Source: JAAFHB01 sp942493325
GTDB taxonomy: Bacteria; Bacteroidota; Bacteroidia; Bacteroidales; Prolixibacteraceae
Length of the DNA: 64,000 nt
Assembly: GCA_942493325.1 (NCBI GenBank)
Contig: OW818689.1
Coordinates: forward strand, 6,696,001 to 6,760,000
Reading direction: 5' to 3'
Shown here: in pieces, positions 19,508-27,617 of the stretch
How the letters are laid out: the number at the start of each line of letters is the position of its first letter
Numbering within the stretch: position 1 is the first letter of the stretch
Made by a program: the position numbers and the translations under genes
Notes under the pieces: model-generated
The model's database searches: none
What the model was told of the DNA's origin: nothing
The model's input: the letters and a program-made list of their open reading frames with translations, nothing else

Positions 19508-20074
19508 ATGACAATAAAAAATTCCGTAAAGGATTATTCAGATAAAGAAATCATCAGACTGATTAAGCAAGAGCACAATACCAATCTTTTCGAAATCCTC
19601 TATAAGCGATATTCAGATAAAGTTTTCGATAAGTGTTATTCTTTGCTCAAGGATAAAACGCTCGCCCAGGAATTCGTACAGGACATCTTTTGCAAAGTAT
19701 TTGAACGTTTGGCCGATTTCAGAGGGGAAGCTAACTTTTCGACCTGGCTTTATGCAATCACCTATAATAATTGTATTGAGTACCTGCGTACGAAAAAGAA
19801 AATGAATTATCCCGACTGGAACAGCCAGCACGAGCTCCCTGATGTGATCGATGAACTTAATGAAAAGGAGATCAACAGCGATCGGTTAATGAAGATTCTT
19901 GAACTAATACATCCTGAGGAAAAAGCACTGCTTACTATGCATTATATTGATAATGTGCCAATTGCCTATATTCAGACTGCATTAAAAATCAGCGAAAGCG
20001 CTACAAAAATGAGACTTAAGCGCGCAAGAGACCGGGTTGCGTTCCTATATAAGGAGCACTATAATGAAAGTTAG
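19508..20074 (+). CDS. ECF-type RNA polymerase sigma-70 factor
   Basis: This 188-residue protein has sigma region 2 at ~25-95 (FEILYKRYSDKVFDKCYSLL ... FVQDIFCKVFERL ... ANFSTWLYAITYNNCIEYLR) and region 4 at ~125-180 (HPEEKALLTMHYIDNVPIAY ... MRLKRARDRV). These are the hallmarks of extracytoplasmic-function sigma factors. No adjacent gene has the usual anti-sigma (FecR or zinc-binding) features. The next gene is a small PepSY-like protein. The divergent neighbour is the envelope lipoprotein, so an envelope-stress regulon is plausible but unproven. Confidence 0.92.
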   Translation: MTIKNSVKDYSDKEIIRLIKQEHNTNLFEILYKRYSDKVFDKCYSLLKDKTLAQEFVQDIFCKVFERLADFRGEANFSTWLYAITYNNCIEYLRTKKKMNYPDWNSQHELPDVIDELNEKEINSDRLMKILELIHPEEKALLTMHYIDNVPIAYIQTALKISESATKMRLKRARDRVAFLYKEHYNES

Positions 20075-20131
20075 TTCAAATAAAAGATGTGACTTTCACA
20101 AAAAATTCCGTCTCAAAGAGAAAACCATTCA

Positions 20132-20557
20132 ATGAAAGATTTTATCCGTAAATATTTATTCAGATTAAATCCCAATACCCCAGGACAACAATTTTTAAAA
20201 ACTTTCAGCCAGTTATTTCCCAATGCCACCAATATTGAATGGTCGAAGGAAAAAGATGGCCATTTTGAAGTAATTTTCCGTGTGAATGGTATTGAACAAA
20301 TTGCATGGTTCGAAAAACCAGGAAATTGGGTCAAAACGGAGACCAATTACAAAATTGACATGCTTAATCCTTTGATTCGCGAAAAACTCGAAAAATTCGG
20401 ACAGATCATGAGTTCCATTTTTATCGAAAAAGCGGATAGTGAAAGCACTTATGAATTTATTATCCGGGATTCATTTCAGGTACGTCACATCTTTATTACT
20501 GATGCGGAAGGTAATGTGACCGAACGACGCAACTTCGACGAAGGTCAGCTGCTTTAA
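20132..20557 (+). CDS. Small PepSY-like conserved protein following the sigma factor
   Basis: This 141-residue protein has no signal peptide or membrane segment. The segment FPNATNIEWSKEKDGHFEVI followed by IAWFEKPGNWVKTETNYK resembles the PepSY-like/BLIP-like repeat family common in Bacteroidota (PF11396-type), but those members are usually exported and this one appears cytoplasmic. It starts 57 bp after the sigma factor and is likely in the same transcript. It may modulate the sigma factor; no known anti-sigma motif is seen. Confidence 0.6.
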   Translation: MKDFIRKYLFRLNPNTPGQQFLKTFSQLFPNATNIEWSKEKDGHFEVIFRVNGIEQIAWFEKPGNWVKTETNYKIDMLNPLIREKLEKFGQIMSSIFIEKADSESTYEFIIRDSFQVRHIFITDAEGNVTERRNFDEGQLL

Positions 20558-21622
20558 ATCATCAAAAGAAATCCTAATCACAATTCAACACATTTTCTCT
20601 GCCTCATCACAGCTGATGCATTCATGTTTATACTTCTCTTACTTAACATTTTTGCTTCGCAGATCTGTTCAATCCGGTGGTTTTTAAACAAAATTTCTTA
20701 AGATCTTAGAACAGTCCTTTTTTCGGACTGTTTAACACTTCACTCATGCAATTCGGACCTTAGTCCTCAACTGCCATTTCAGATAATTAGCCAATTTGCC
20801 AATTTGTTCCCGGCCAACAAAACCTTATTTTGTTTTTAAAAACCTTCTATATGTCACGCAAAGACTGCAAAGAAAAAATCGATAGCCTTAATCTATTATA
20901 TAATTAAATTCATAGTTATCTGTTTTGAAGTTCGATTCCAAAATCGAGGGGACTCGGCTTAAAATGGTACAAATAATACGTATTCAGGTTGTTGTATTCC
21001 ATTTCATAAATAAGCGGCGTGGTTAACTCTATCATACCCTGTTTTACTCCCTGCTTCCCCTTTATTACTATAATAAATTGAATAAAGAATACTTTTCTTC
21101 CCTGCATTTTTGTTATTTCTTAACCAACATAAGATATTTAATACGAGCTTCTTTTAGCCTATTGTTGTATTATTGGCTGGTCGAAAAGGAACTTAATTCT
21201 TCTCCTAGAATTTTACATAATGAAAATACATCGGTACAAGAACAGAAGTAAAAGAACGGCAAACAGGGTTAAGAAAAACAGTAAGACTATCATTAATAGA
21301 GTAAATCTTCCATCTCTTAAAACACTTTATGCACATATTAAAATCATTTATTACTTATTAAAAATCGCGGATTTCTTTGTTAAATGTTTTCCCATCAATT
21401 ATTAACGCTATTGAACCATTCATAAAACAATAAAGAGTGAACCGTTTTGTTAGTTCGCCCTGTTCATTATCTCACGTTATGGGACAATCTGATTTACTAC
21501 AGCTTGTTTTTATTAGTTTGCCTTCTTCAATACGTCATTCAGATATTTCTTTTCTGATTAATTCCAATTATTTTTTAGGTGTTTGCCGAACTATCAACAT
21601 TATGAGGTATAAACTAAATCAA
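20558..21622 (+). other. Gene-poor, AT-rich intergenic kilobase
   Basis: About 1,065 bp without a convincing gene. Short open frames (63-106 codons) exist on both strands but show no recognisable domain, signal peptide or proper codon bias, and one runs into tag. The only structured element found is the hairpin at 20710-20732. Confidence 0.6.
20710..20732 (+). terminator. Hairpin, possible terminator downstream of the PepSY-like gene
   Basis: Arms AACAGTCC (20710-20717) and GGACTGTT (20725-20732) are perfectly complementary around a T-rich 7-nt loop, 153 bp after the stop. Only a short T run follows, so it is a weak intrinsic terminator or another RNA hairpin. Confidence 0.4.
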
Positions 21623-22195
21623 TCAAATTTCACCTCCCAGTTCGGTATAACGATGGCAACTTACCAGATGATCATTAACCATACCAGTGGCCTGCATATG
21701 GGCGTAAATAATTGTCGGTCCAACAAACGTAAAGCCCCGTTTTTTCATATCCTTTGAAATAGCCCGCGAAATATCGGTTTCGGCAGGGATCTCTTTAAGA
21801 GTTGTAAACCTGTTCCGGATCGTTTTCCCGTTGGTAAAATTCCAGATGTAACGATCAAAACTTCCAAATTCCTCCTGCACAGCCAGAAACGCCCTGGCAT
21901 TTTTAACAGCTGCTTCAATCTTTAATTTATTCCGGATAATACCCTCATTATTCATAAGTTGACTGATCTTTTCGCCATCGTACAGGGCTACTTTCTGAGG
22001 ATCAAAGCCATCGAACGCTTCAAGATAGGAATTTCTCTTTCTCAATACGGTCTGCCAGCTCAATCCCGCCTGGGCACCTTCCAGAATCAGGAATTCAAAG
22101 AGCTTTTGTTCGTCATGAACGGGAACACCCCATTCCTGATCATGATACTGCAGATAGAGCTCATCGCGTAAACACCATTCACACCGATTTAACAT
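21623..22195 (-). CDS. tag: DNA-3-methyladenine glycosylase I
   Basis: This base-excision repair enzyme removes N3-methyladenine from alkylated DNA. At 190 residues it is the normal family length. It begins MLNRCEWC and carries YHDQEWGVPVHDE, the substrate-pocket segment GLSWQTVL, and the zinc ligands expected for Tag at Cys5, His18, His176 and Cys180 (NDHLVSCHR). Core helices GIIRNKLKIEAAVKNARAF and FVGPTIIYAHMQATGMVNDH are well conserved. It is monocistronic and transcribed divergently from the TPR gene. Confidence 0.95.
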   Translation of the reverse strand: MLNRCEWCLRDELYLQYHDQEWGVPVHDEQKLFEFLILEGAQAGLSWQTVLRKRNSYLEAFDGFDPQKVALYDGEKISQLMNNEGIIRNKLKIEAAVKNARAFLAVQEEFGSFDRYIWNFTNGKTIRNRFTTLKEIPAETDISRAISKDMKKRGFTFVGPTIIYAHMQATGMVNDHLVSCHRYTELGGEI

Positions 22196-22214
22196 GCTTT
22201 ATACTTTATTATTG

Positions 22215-22263
22215 CAAATTTAAAAACTACTGCCGGCCAACGAAAACAATTTTGTTATTTTTG
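22215..22263. promoter_or_regulatory. Divergent -7 elements between tag and the TPR gene
   Basis: On the minus strand, 22215-22222 reads TAAATTTG, 20 bp before the tag ATG. On the plus strand, 22256-22263 reads TATTTTTG, 28 bp before the TPR gene ATG. Both fit TAnnTTTG and are well placed; -33 boxes are weak. Confidence 0.4.
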
Positions 22264-22291
22264 CTTCCTGATAAATGCTATTCTGCTTCAA

Positions 22292-24340
22292 ATGAAGAAA
22301 ATATTTACAATACTTCTTTTTACAATCTTATCATCGGCTGCCTTTCCGCAACTCAATGTCGACCAGTTTTTCTACATCGGACGAAGCAGGATCTATTTCG
22401 GAAATTACGTAAGCGCGATTGAAAATTTAAATATAGTCATAAAACTCAGACCAAATCTTCCCGAACCTTACTATTACCGGGGAATGGCCAAGCATTATAT
22501 CGATGATTTCAGGGGTGCCAAAAACGATTACGACAAGGCATTGGAAATTAAACCATTCTATCCCGAAGCATATATGTACAGGGGGATGGCTAACAGTGAG
22601 CTCAAGAATTACAAGGAGGCATTAAACGATTATTCAAAAGCACTTGAATATAAGAAGGATGATCCGGCAATCTACAATAACAGGGGTATTACAAAAGCGG
22701 CAATTGAAGATCTTGACGGAGCCATTGCCGATTATACACGATCGATTGAACTTGATCCGTTGAATGCGAACACCTATCTCAACCGTAGTTCGGCCAAACA
22801 AATGAAAAGTGATCTGGATGGCGCAATAAAAGACTGCGATGCTGCGATTAAAATCCGCCCCCACTTTGCGGGCGCTTACCTGATGCGGGGAATTGCAAAA
22901 TTCGAACAAAAAGATTATGCCGGGGCATTAAAAGACTATGATCTCTGTATCAGGCTTGATCCAAAGATGGCACAGGCTTTTGTAAACCGTGGAATTGTCA
23001 AACATAAACTTGAAGATACACAGGGTGCCATTCCCGATTATGATATGGCAATCAGGTTAGATCCCGATATCGCGGTGGCCTGGTTGAACCGTGGTATTGC
23101 GAAAGAAACACTTAAAATGCCCGGTTTTGAAGAAGATTTCGCGGTGGCAGAGCAACTTGATCCGAAATTCGCTCAGTTCAGGGAACGTCTTAATGCCCAG
23201 CAGGAGCGTGAGAGACAACGCCGACTATATGGATTTGTACCTACTGCTCCCCAGAGTCAGACAAAACAGAATCAGCCCGGAAGTAATCCCGATCCATCTT
23301 CTAATCAACCGAATGCACAACAACAAACCGGACAGCAACAAACCGGAACACAACAAACAACCCGGCAAACTGCAACTGCCAGCCAGGCAACAACTGCAGC
23401 GCAGAACAATCAGCCAAACAGTAGTATCCCTGATACCGCTTCAGTTGCCAGAGAAAACGACAAAGGACCGGTTACTCAAAAACGTTCACGCAGGAATATT
23501 GTTGTGAATGATGGAGGTGAAGTAACGGAAACAGAAATTGCGAGGGGAATGGTTCAGAACCGCAATGTGAAAATAGAATTGCAACCTGAATTTATCATTT
23601 CTATTTTTCACAAAGACTCAGTTGATTACGAGCGGTTACAATATTACAGCATGGAAATCGATGCGTTAAACCGTAAAAATAATAATCAGCCTTTTATGCT
23701 GATTACAAATAAACCGGTAAGTAACGAAGCATGGAGGAGTGATGAGTATAAAGAAAATATCAGCATGCTGGATAAATCGTTGCAGGCCGGTAAAAAAAGT
23801 TCAGATACCTATTTCAACCGTGCTATTTATCATGAATTACTGAGAGATTATAACCAGGCCATCGATGATTTTGACCGGTCTATAAAAGCAGACGGACGCA
23901 ATATACTGGCTTATTTCGGCAGAGCCAATACCATGATTAAACGGGTGGATTTTATCCGGATGCCGGGACTCCTTCCTGAACCAGCGACTTTGACTCTCAA
24001 CGGAGCACAAGCGGATGCCGATGCTCCGAAAGATGAAAAGATTCTCGATTACGATGATATTATAAAGGATTACGAATCAATATTATATATGAATCCAAGA
24101 TTCATATTCGCGTGGTTTAATATGGCCAATACAAAGGTGAAAAAGAAAGACTACCTCGGTGCTATCGATGATTATTCAAAAGCGGTGGAACTGGAACCCG
24201 ATTTTGCCGAGGCTTATTTTAACCGGGGATTAACCCGCATCTTTCTCGATGATATGGAGGGTGGTTCGCTCGATCTTAGTAAAGCGGGTGAGTTAGGACT
24301 GACAGAAGCCTATAATGTGATTAAAAGATATTGCAACTAA
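22292..24340 (+). CDS. Exported tetratricopeptide repeat protein
   Basis: This 682-residue protein has signal peptide MKKIFTILLFTILSSAAF-PQ. Residues ~25-300 hold about eight consecutive TPRs with the motif YYYRGMAKHYIDDFRGAKNDYDKALEI. A low-complexity Gln/Thr/Asn-rich linker (~317-400; QQQTGQQQTGTQQTTRQT) follows, then a globular segment and two or three further TPRs to the end (AWFNMANTKVKKKDYLGAIDDYSKAVEL). TPR arrays mediate protein-protein contacts, here in the periplasm or at a membrane. The partner is unknown. It is followed by rarA after 3 bp, so the two are cotranscribed. Confidence 0.88.
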   Translation: MKKIFTILLFTILSSAAFPQLNVDQFFYIGRSRIYFGNYVSAIENLNIVIKLRPNLPEPYYYRGMAKHYIDDFRGAKNDYDKALEIKPFYPEAYMYRGMANSELKNYKEALNDYSKALEYKKDDPAIYNNRGITKAAIEDLDGAIADYTRSIELDPLNANTYLNRSSAKQMKSDLDGAIKDCDAAIKIRPHFAGAYLMRGIAKFEQKDYAGALKDYDLCIRLDPKMAQAFVNRGIVKHKLEDTQGAIPDYDMAIRLDPDIAVAWLNRGIAKETLKMPGFEEDFAVAEQLDPKFAQFRERLNAQQERERQRRLYGFVPTAPQSQTKQNQPGSNPDPSSNQPNAQQQTGQQQTGTQQTTRQTATASQATTAAQNNQPNSSIPDTASVARENDKGPVTQKRSRRNIVVNDGGEVTETEIARGMVQNRNVKIELQPEFIISIFHKDSVDYERLQYYSMEIDALNRKNNNQPFMLITNKPVSNEAWRSDEYKENISMLDKSLQAGKKSSDTYFNRAIYHELLRDYNQAIDDFDRSIKADGRNILAYFGRANTMIKRVDFIRMPGLLPEPATLTLNGAQADADAPKDEKILDYDDIIKDYESILYMNPRFIFAWFNMANTKVKKKDYLGAIDDYSKAVELEPDFAEAYFNRGLTRIFLDDMEGGSLDLSKAGELGLTEAYNVIKRYCN

Positions 24341-24343
24341 AGC

Positions 24344-25615
24344 ATGGCAAATCAACCACTGGCAGAACGGTTAAGGCCAACAAGCCTTGAAGAGTTTATC
24401 GGTCAGAAACATCTGGTGGGAGAGGGGGCCGTACTTCGGAAGATGATTGACTCCGGCAATCTTTCCTCGATAATTCTTTGGGGTCCGCCCGGTGTTGGAA
24501 AAACAACGCTCGCAAAGATTATCGCCAATTCGCTGAACCGTCCGTTTTATATCCTGAGTGCGATTAATTCGGGAGTGAAAGATGTTCGTGAAGTTATTGA
24601 AAAGGCGAAAAATAACCGCTTTTTTACCTCCCCGAATCCGATTTTGTTTATTGATGAGATTCACCGGTTCAGCAAAGCACAGCAGGATTCACTTTTGGGA
24701 GCCGTTGAACAGGGATTGGTAACCTTAATCGGAGCAACAACCGAAAATCCATCTTTTGAGGTGATCTCCCCGCTGCTTTCACGCTGCCAGGTGTACGTGT
24801 TGCAGTCATTGGGAAAGGAGGATCTGCTTACACTTTTAAATCATGCCATTACAACCGATTATGAAATCAGCCAGCGCAGGATTGTCCTTCAGGAATACGA
24901 AGCAATGCTTCGTTTCTCGGGCGGTGATGCGCGGAAATTACTCAATGTGCTGGAGATCGTACTCAATGCAGAAACCGACGATGAAGTAATTATTACAAAT
25001 GAACTGGTTACCTCGAGGTTGCAGGAAAATCTAGCGCTGTACGATAAAAATGGCGAGATGCATTACGATATCATCTCTGCCTTTATTAAAAGTATCCGCG
25101 GCGGCGATCCCGATGGCGCGGTTTATTATCTTGCACGGATGCTGGAGGGTGGAGAAGATGTCAAATTCATCGCACGACGGTTGTTAATTCTTTCTTCCGA
25201 GGATGTCGGCCTTGCAAATCCCAACGCCTTCCTGATGGCTCAGAATACATTCGATGCGGTTCATAAAATAGGAATGCCCGAATCAAGAATCATCCTGTCG
25301 GAATGTGCTATCTACCTGGCCACATCTCCCAAAAGCAATTCAGCGTATGAAGCCATTGATGCCGCAATAGCCGAAGTGCGCAATTCAGGTCACCTGCCGG
25401 TACCGCTTCACCTGCGCAATGCGCCAACCAAGCTGATGAAAGATCTCGGGTACGGGAAGGAATATAAATATGCTCATTCGTACAAGGGAAATTTTGTGGA
25501 CCAGGATTTTCTCCCCGAAAAAATCAAAACCAGGCGGTTCTATACCCCTCAGAATAATCCCACGGAGGAAAAGATTCTCGAACGATTACGTTTGTGGTGG
25601 AAGAACAGGTTCTGA
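24344..25615 (+). CDS. rarA: Replication-associated recombination protein A (AAA+ ATPase)
   Basis: This AAA+ clamp-loader-like ATPase (RarA/MgsA/WRNIP1 family) acts at stalled replication forks. At 423 residues it has the usual length. It opens with PLAERLRPTSLEEFIGQKHL, Walker A GPPGVGKTT at 47-55, Walker B ILFIDEIHRF at ~98-107, and sensor-1 region LIGATTENPSFEV. The C-terminal part has ALYDKNGEMHYDIISAFIKS and SIRGGDPDGAVYYLARML, the RarA tetramerisation region. It begins 3 bp after the TPR gene. Confidence 0.97.
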   Translation: MANQPLAERLRPTSLEEFIGQKHLVGEGAVLRKMIDSGNLSSIILWGPPGVGKTTLAKIIANSLNRPFYILSAINSGVKDVREVIEKAKNNRFFTSPNPILFIDEIHRFSKAQQDSLLGAVEQGLVTLIGATTENPSFEVISPLLSRCQVYVLQSLGKEDLLTLLNHAITTDYEISQRRIVLQEYEAMLRFSGGDARKLLNVLEIVLNAETDDEVIITNELVTSRLQENLALYDKNGEMHYDIISAFIKSIRGGDPDGAVYYLARMLEGGEDVKFIARRLLILSSEDVGLANPNAFLMAQNTFDAVHKIGMPESRIILSECAIYLATSPKSNSAYEAIDAAIAEVRNSGHLPVPLHLRNAPTKLMKDLGYGKEYKYAHSYKGNFVDQDFLPEKIKTRRFYTPQNNPTEEKILERLRLWWKNRF

Positions 25616-25626
25616 TGCCGGATAAA

Positions 25627-26295
25627 TTATTTAATACCTATCGCTTCTTTAAATTTCGGATTCAATACTTTCGGATCAAGCCTGTTTGCAATCAGGGCAT
25701 AATATTTTGAACTGTCCAGCTTGTTTTCATGGTAGTAAGTAATAGCAAGCTGCTGATTGGCGTTTGCATTTTGGCTGTTTAATGCAAGGGTTTTCTTCAG
25801 GAGTTGTTTGGCTTTGTTCGTGTAAACCGGCCACTCATTACCTGAACCTTTTTGTTTTAATGACATAGCATAGCGGAGATAGCTGATGGATAAATCGACC
25901 ATGATTCTTTCATTTTGCGGATTCGAATCATAATACCGCTTCATAAAGTAAATCGACTGTTCCAACTGGTTCCGCATCCCCATTATTGCTCCAAATCCCC
26001 AATAAGTATCGACCAATGTGCTGTCGAGTAACCAGGCCTGATTGAATCGTTTCATCGCAGTAACATCGTCGCCTCGTTGCAGATAATTCCATCCCAATTC
26101 AACAGTCTTTATGGCAGCCTCGTGTCGTGTGCCAAATTGTTTAACTGCATAGGCAATAAATTGATTATCGGAATCAATGTAAGCCTGGCTTTTTTTGATA
26201 TTTCCGAACCGGGGGGAATTGTTCTCAGGTGCCTGTGCAATTGACAGTTTGATCCCCAACAGACCTATAATTCCAAAAATAAGTAAGATTTTCAT
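25627..26295 (-). CDS. Exported TPR-like protein
   Basis: The start is placed at ATG 26295, which gives signal peptide MKILLIFGIIGLLGIKLSIAQ; a start 13 codons upstream would bury it. The mature protein (222 residues in total) has four or five TPR-like helical repeats (AIKTVELGWNYLQRGDDVTA; QLAITYYHENKLDSSKYYAL). Its function is unknown. It converges on rarA with 11 bp between stops. A TAnnTTTG match on the minus strand at 26332-26339 (TACATTTG) lies 37 bp upstream. Confidence 0.78.
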   Translation of the reverse strand: MKILLIFGIIGLLGIKLSIAQAPENNSPRFGNIKKSQAYIDSDNQFIAYAVKQFGTRHEAAIKTVELGWNYLQRGDDVTAMKRFNQAWLLDSTLVDTYWGFGAIMGMRNQLEQSIYFMKRYYDSNPQNERIMVDLSISYLRYAMSLKQKGSGNEWPVYTNKAKQLLKKTLALNSQNANANQQLAITYYHENKLDSSKYYALIANRLDPKVLNPKFKEAIGIK

Positions 26296-26902
26296 TTTGT
26301 AATTCGTTTTTAAGCCATCTGTGTGACAAAACAAATGTAATAATTAATCTGTAAGTTGGGGAATACGAATTTCACGAAACGAAGTTCGACGAAGTCAATT
26401 AAAGCGAATTACGTGGATTCATTCTAAGTTTAGGTATTGTTTCAAATATGGACATTCTTCCAATCCCGGAGGGATTCAATTTTAATGACCCCGGGGTAAG
26501 CGATCCCGGATTCTTTATAATATTATTGGCCGTAACATTATTCGGAATCGCGCTACCCGGGGTTAGTGCGATCAATCAATATGCGGCGCAACTACTTTCT
26601 TAATTGAAAATCATCCGGTCCATGCGCCGCAAGATTCGAAAGGGCGACAAGGCGATCATGTGAAGATGAGAAAATTTGCTAATGCGTTAATTTGCCTATG
26701 TCCGGGGATTGGATTAGGAGCAACTTTTTTTGATCCGTGAGATGAAGCGTCTGGAATCCTTAATATTATAATACATTAAGTTTCACAAAGTCACACAACG
26801 TAAAGTCACAAAATATTTAAATCTTGAAATGTAGATAATACATTAATATATAGCAAGATATGAAAATTTATGTAACTAACAGTACAACTTTAACACTATT
26901 TA

Positions 26903-26946
26903 ACTAACACTTTAGTAGTACAACTAAAAAATTAGTTGTATATTTG
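26903..26946 (+). promoter_or_regulatory. Twin BlaI-type operator overlapping a -7 promoter element
   Basis: Site 1 is ACTAA-CACT-TTAGT at 26903-26916. Site 2 is a perfect 9-bp inverted repeat, TACAACTAA-AAAA-TTAGTTGTA, at 26919-26940. Their centres are about 20 bp apart, two DNA turns. The -7 box TATATTTG at 26939-26946 overlaps site 2, so a bound repressor would block RNA polymerase. The family assignment follows from the BlaI-like gene immediately downstream. Confidence 0.75.
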
Positions 26947-27055
26947 ATCCGTTATTAACCGTTTTGCGCGAAACAACTTAAAAGTAAGTAGTATGAAACC
27001 AGAAAAATTATTTTTAAAAACACACGATCTCAGGGTTTAGCCTTTTTTTTGACCG

Positions 27056-27079
27056 GTAAAACTAAAATGTTAGTTTTAC
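27056..27079 (+). promoter_or_regulatory. Third ACTAA-N4-TTAGT operator
   Basis: GTAAAACTAA (27056-27065), AATG, then TTAGTTTTAC (27070-27079) form a perfect 10-bp inverted repeat that shares the ACTAA-N4-TTAGT core with the two sites upstream. It lies just upstream of the promoter at 27102-27133. Confidence 0.75.
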
Positions 27080-27101
27080 AACGAAAAAAATAGTTTAGTA
27101 A

Positions 27102-27133
27102 TTTGGAATCATCACTTTGTTTGTCTAATTTTG
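27102..27133 (+). promoter_or_regulatory. Promoter of the blaI-M56 operon
   Basis: TTTG (27102-27105), a 20-bp spacer, then TAATTTTG (27126-27133) match the Bacteroidota housekeeping promoter well. The distance to the ATG at 27238 is about 105 bp. Confidence 0.65.
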
Positions 27134-27237
27134 ATAGGCGTTCATTTTTGCTTTGGAAGGACCGGGGTATCCGGGAAATTTAAAGCACTGTAAATCGTTC
27201 TCAAACAGGGAAATGCAAATTGAGTAATTACACTATC

Positions 27238-27612
27238 ATGAAGGAATTAACCAAAGCTGAAGAGCAATTGATGCAGATACTCTGGAAACTTAAAAAGGGG
27301 TATGTCAAAGACATAATTGAAAAGATTCCGGAGCCAAAACCTGCTTATAACACGGTGTCAACATTTATCCGGATCATGGAAAAAAAGGGATTTGTTGGAC
27401 ATAATGCGTATGGCAATACCCATGAATACTATCCATTGATCTCGAAAAAAGAATACACGAAACAGTTTATGAAAGGGTTCATCAAAAATTATTTCAGCAA
27501 TTCTTTACAGGAAATGGTTTCCTTTTTTGCGAAGGAGGATAAAATGAGCATTTCGGAACTCGAAGAGCTCTTACAGGAAGTTAAAAAGGATCTGGAAAAA
27601 GAAAAAAAGTAA
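27238..27612 (+). CDS. BlaI/MecI/CopY family transcriptional repressor
   Basis: This 124-residue winged-helix repressor starts at ATG 27238 (MKELTKAEEQLMQILWKL); a TTG six codons earlier is possible. Family hallmarks are the N-terminal KAEEQLMQILW helix, the recognition-helix region KPAYNTVSTFIRIMEKKGFV and the dimerising C-terminal helix rich in Glu and Lys. BlaI proteins bind palindromes as dimers and are cleaved when a partner M56 membrane protease is activated. The partner gene follows 5 bp later and three matching palindromes lie upstream, so the pair is very likely autoregulated. Confidence 0.92.
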   Translation: MKELTKAEEQLMQILWKLKKGYVKDIIEKIPEPKPAYNTVSTFIRIMEKKGFVGHNAYGNTHEYYPLISKKEYTKQFMKGFIKNYFSNSLQEMVSFFAKEDKMSISELEELLQEVKKDLEKEKK

Positions 27613-27617
27613 ATGCG

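Larger units (their letters stand above)
26335..27237 (+). other. Long regulatory/intergenic region upstream of the blaI-like gene
   Basis: About 900 bp. The left half (26440-26650) holds a GC-rich patch with inverted repeats (GCGGCGCA at 26583-26590 with TGCGCCGC at 26623-26630) and a doubtful 51-codon frame at 26448-26603. The right half (26900-27135) holds three ACTAA-N4-TTAGT palindromes and two promoter-like sequences. A 15-codon frame (26993-27040) lies between the operators. Confidence 0.7.

Noticed and set aside
20916..21107. 63-codon minus-strand frame in the AT-rich gap
   Set aside because: No recognisable domain, no signal peptide and no promoter; composition is that of the surrounding non-coding DNA.
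21437..21757. 106-codon plus-strand frame
   Set aside because: Overlaps the 3' end of tag on the opposite strand and matches no family; the tag assignment is firm.
26448..26603. 51-codon frame as a real gene
   Set aside because: Lies over palindromic GC-rich DNA, lacks a promoter and is more likely part of an intergenic element; kept only as an observation.
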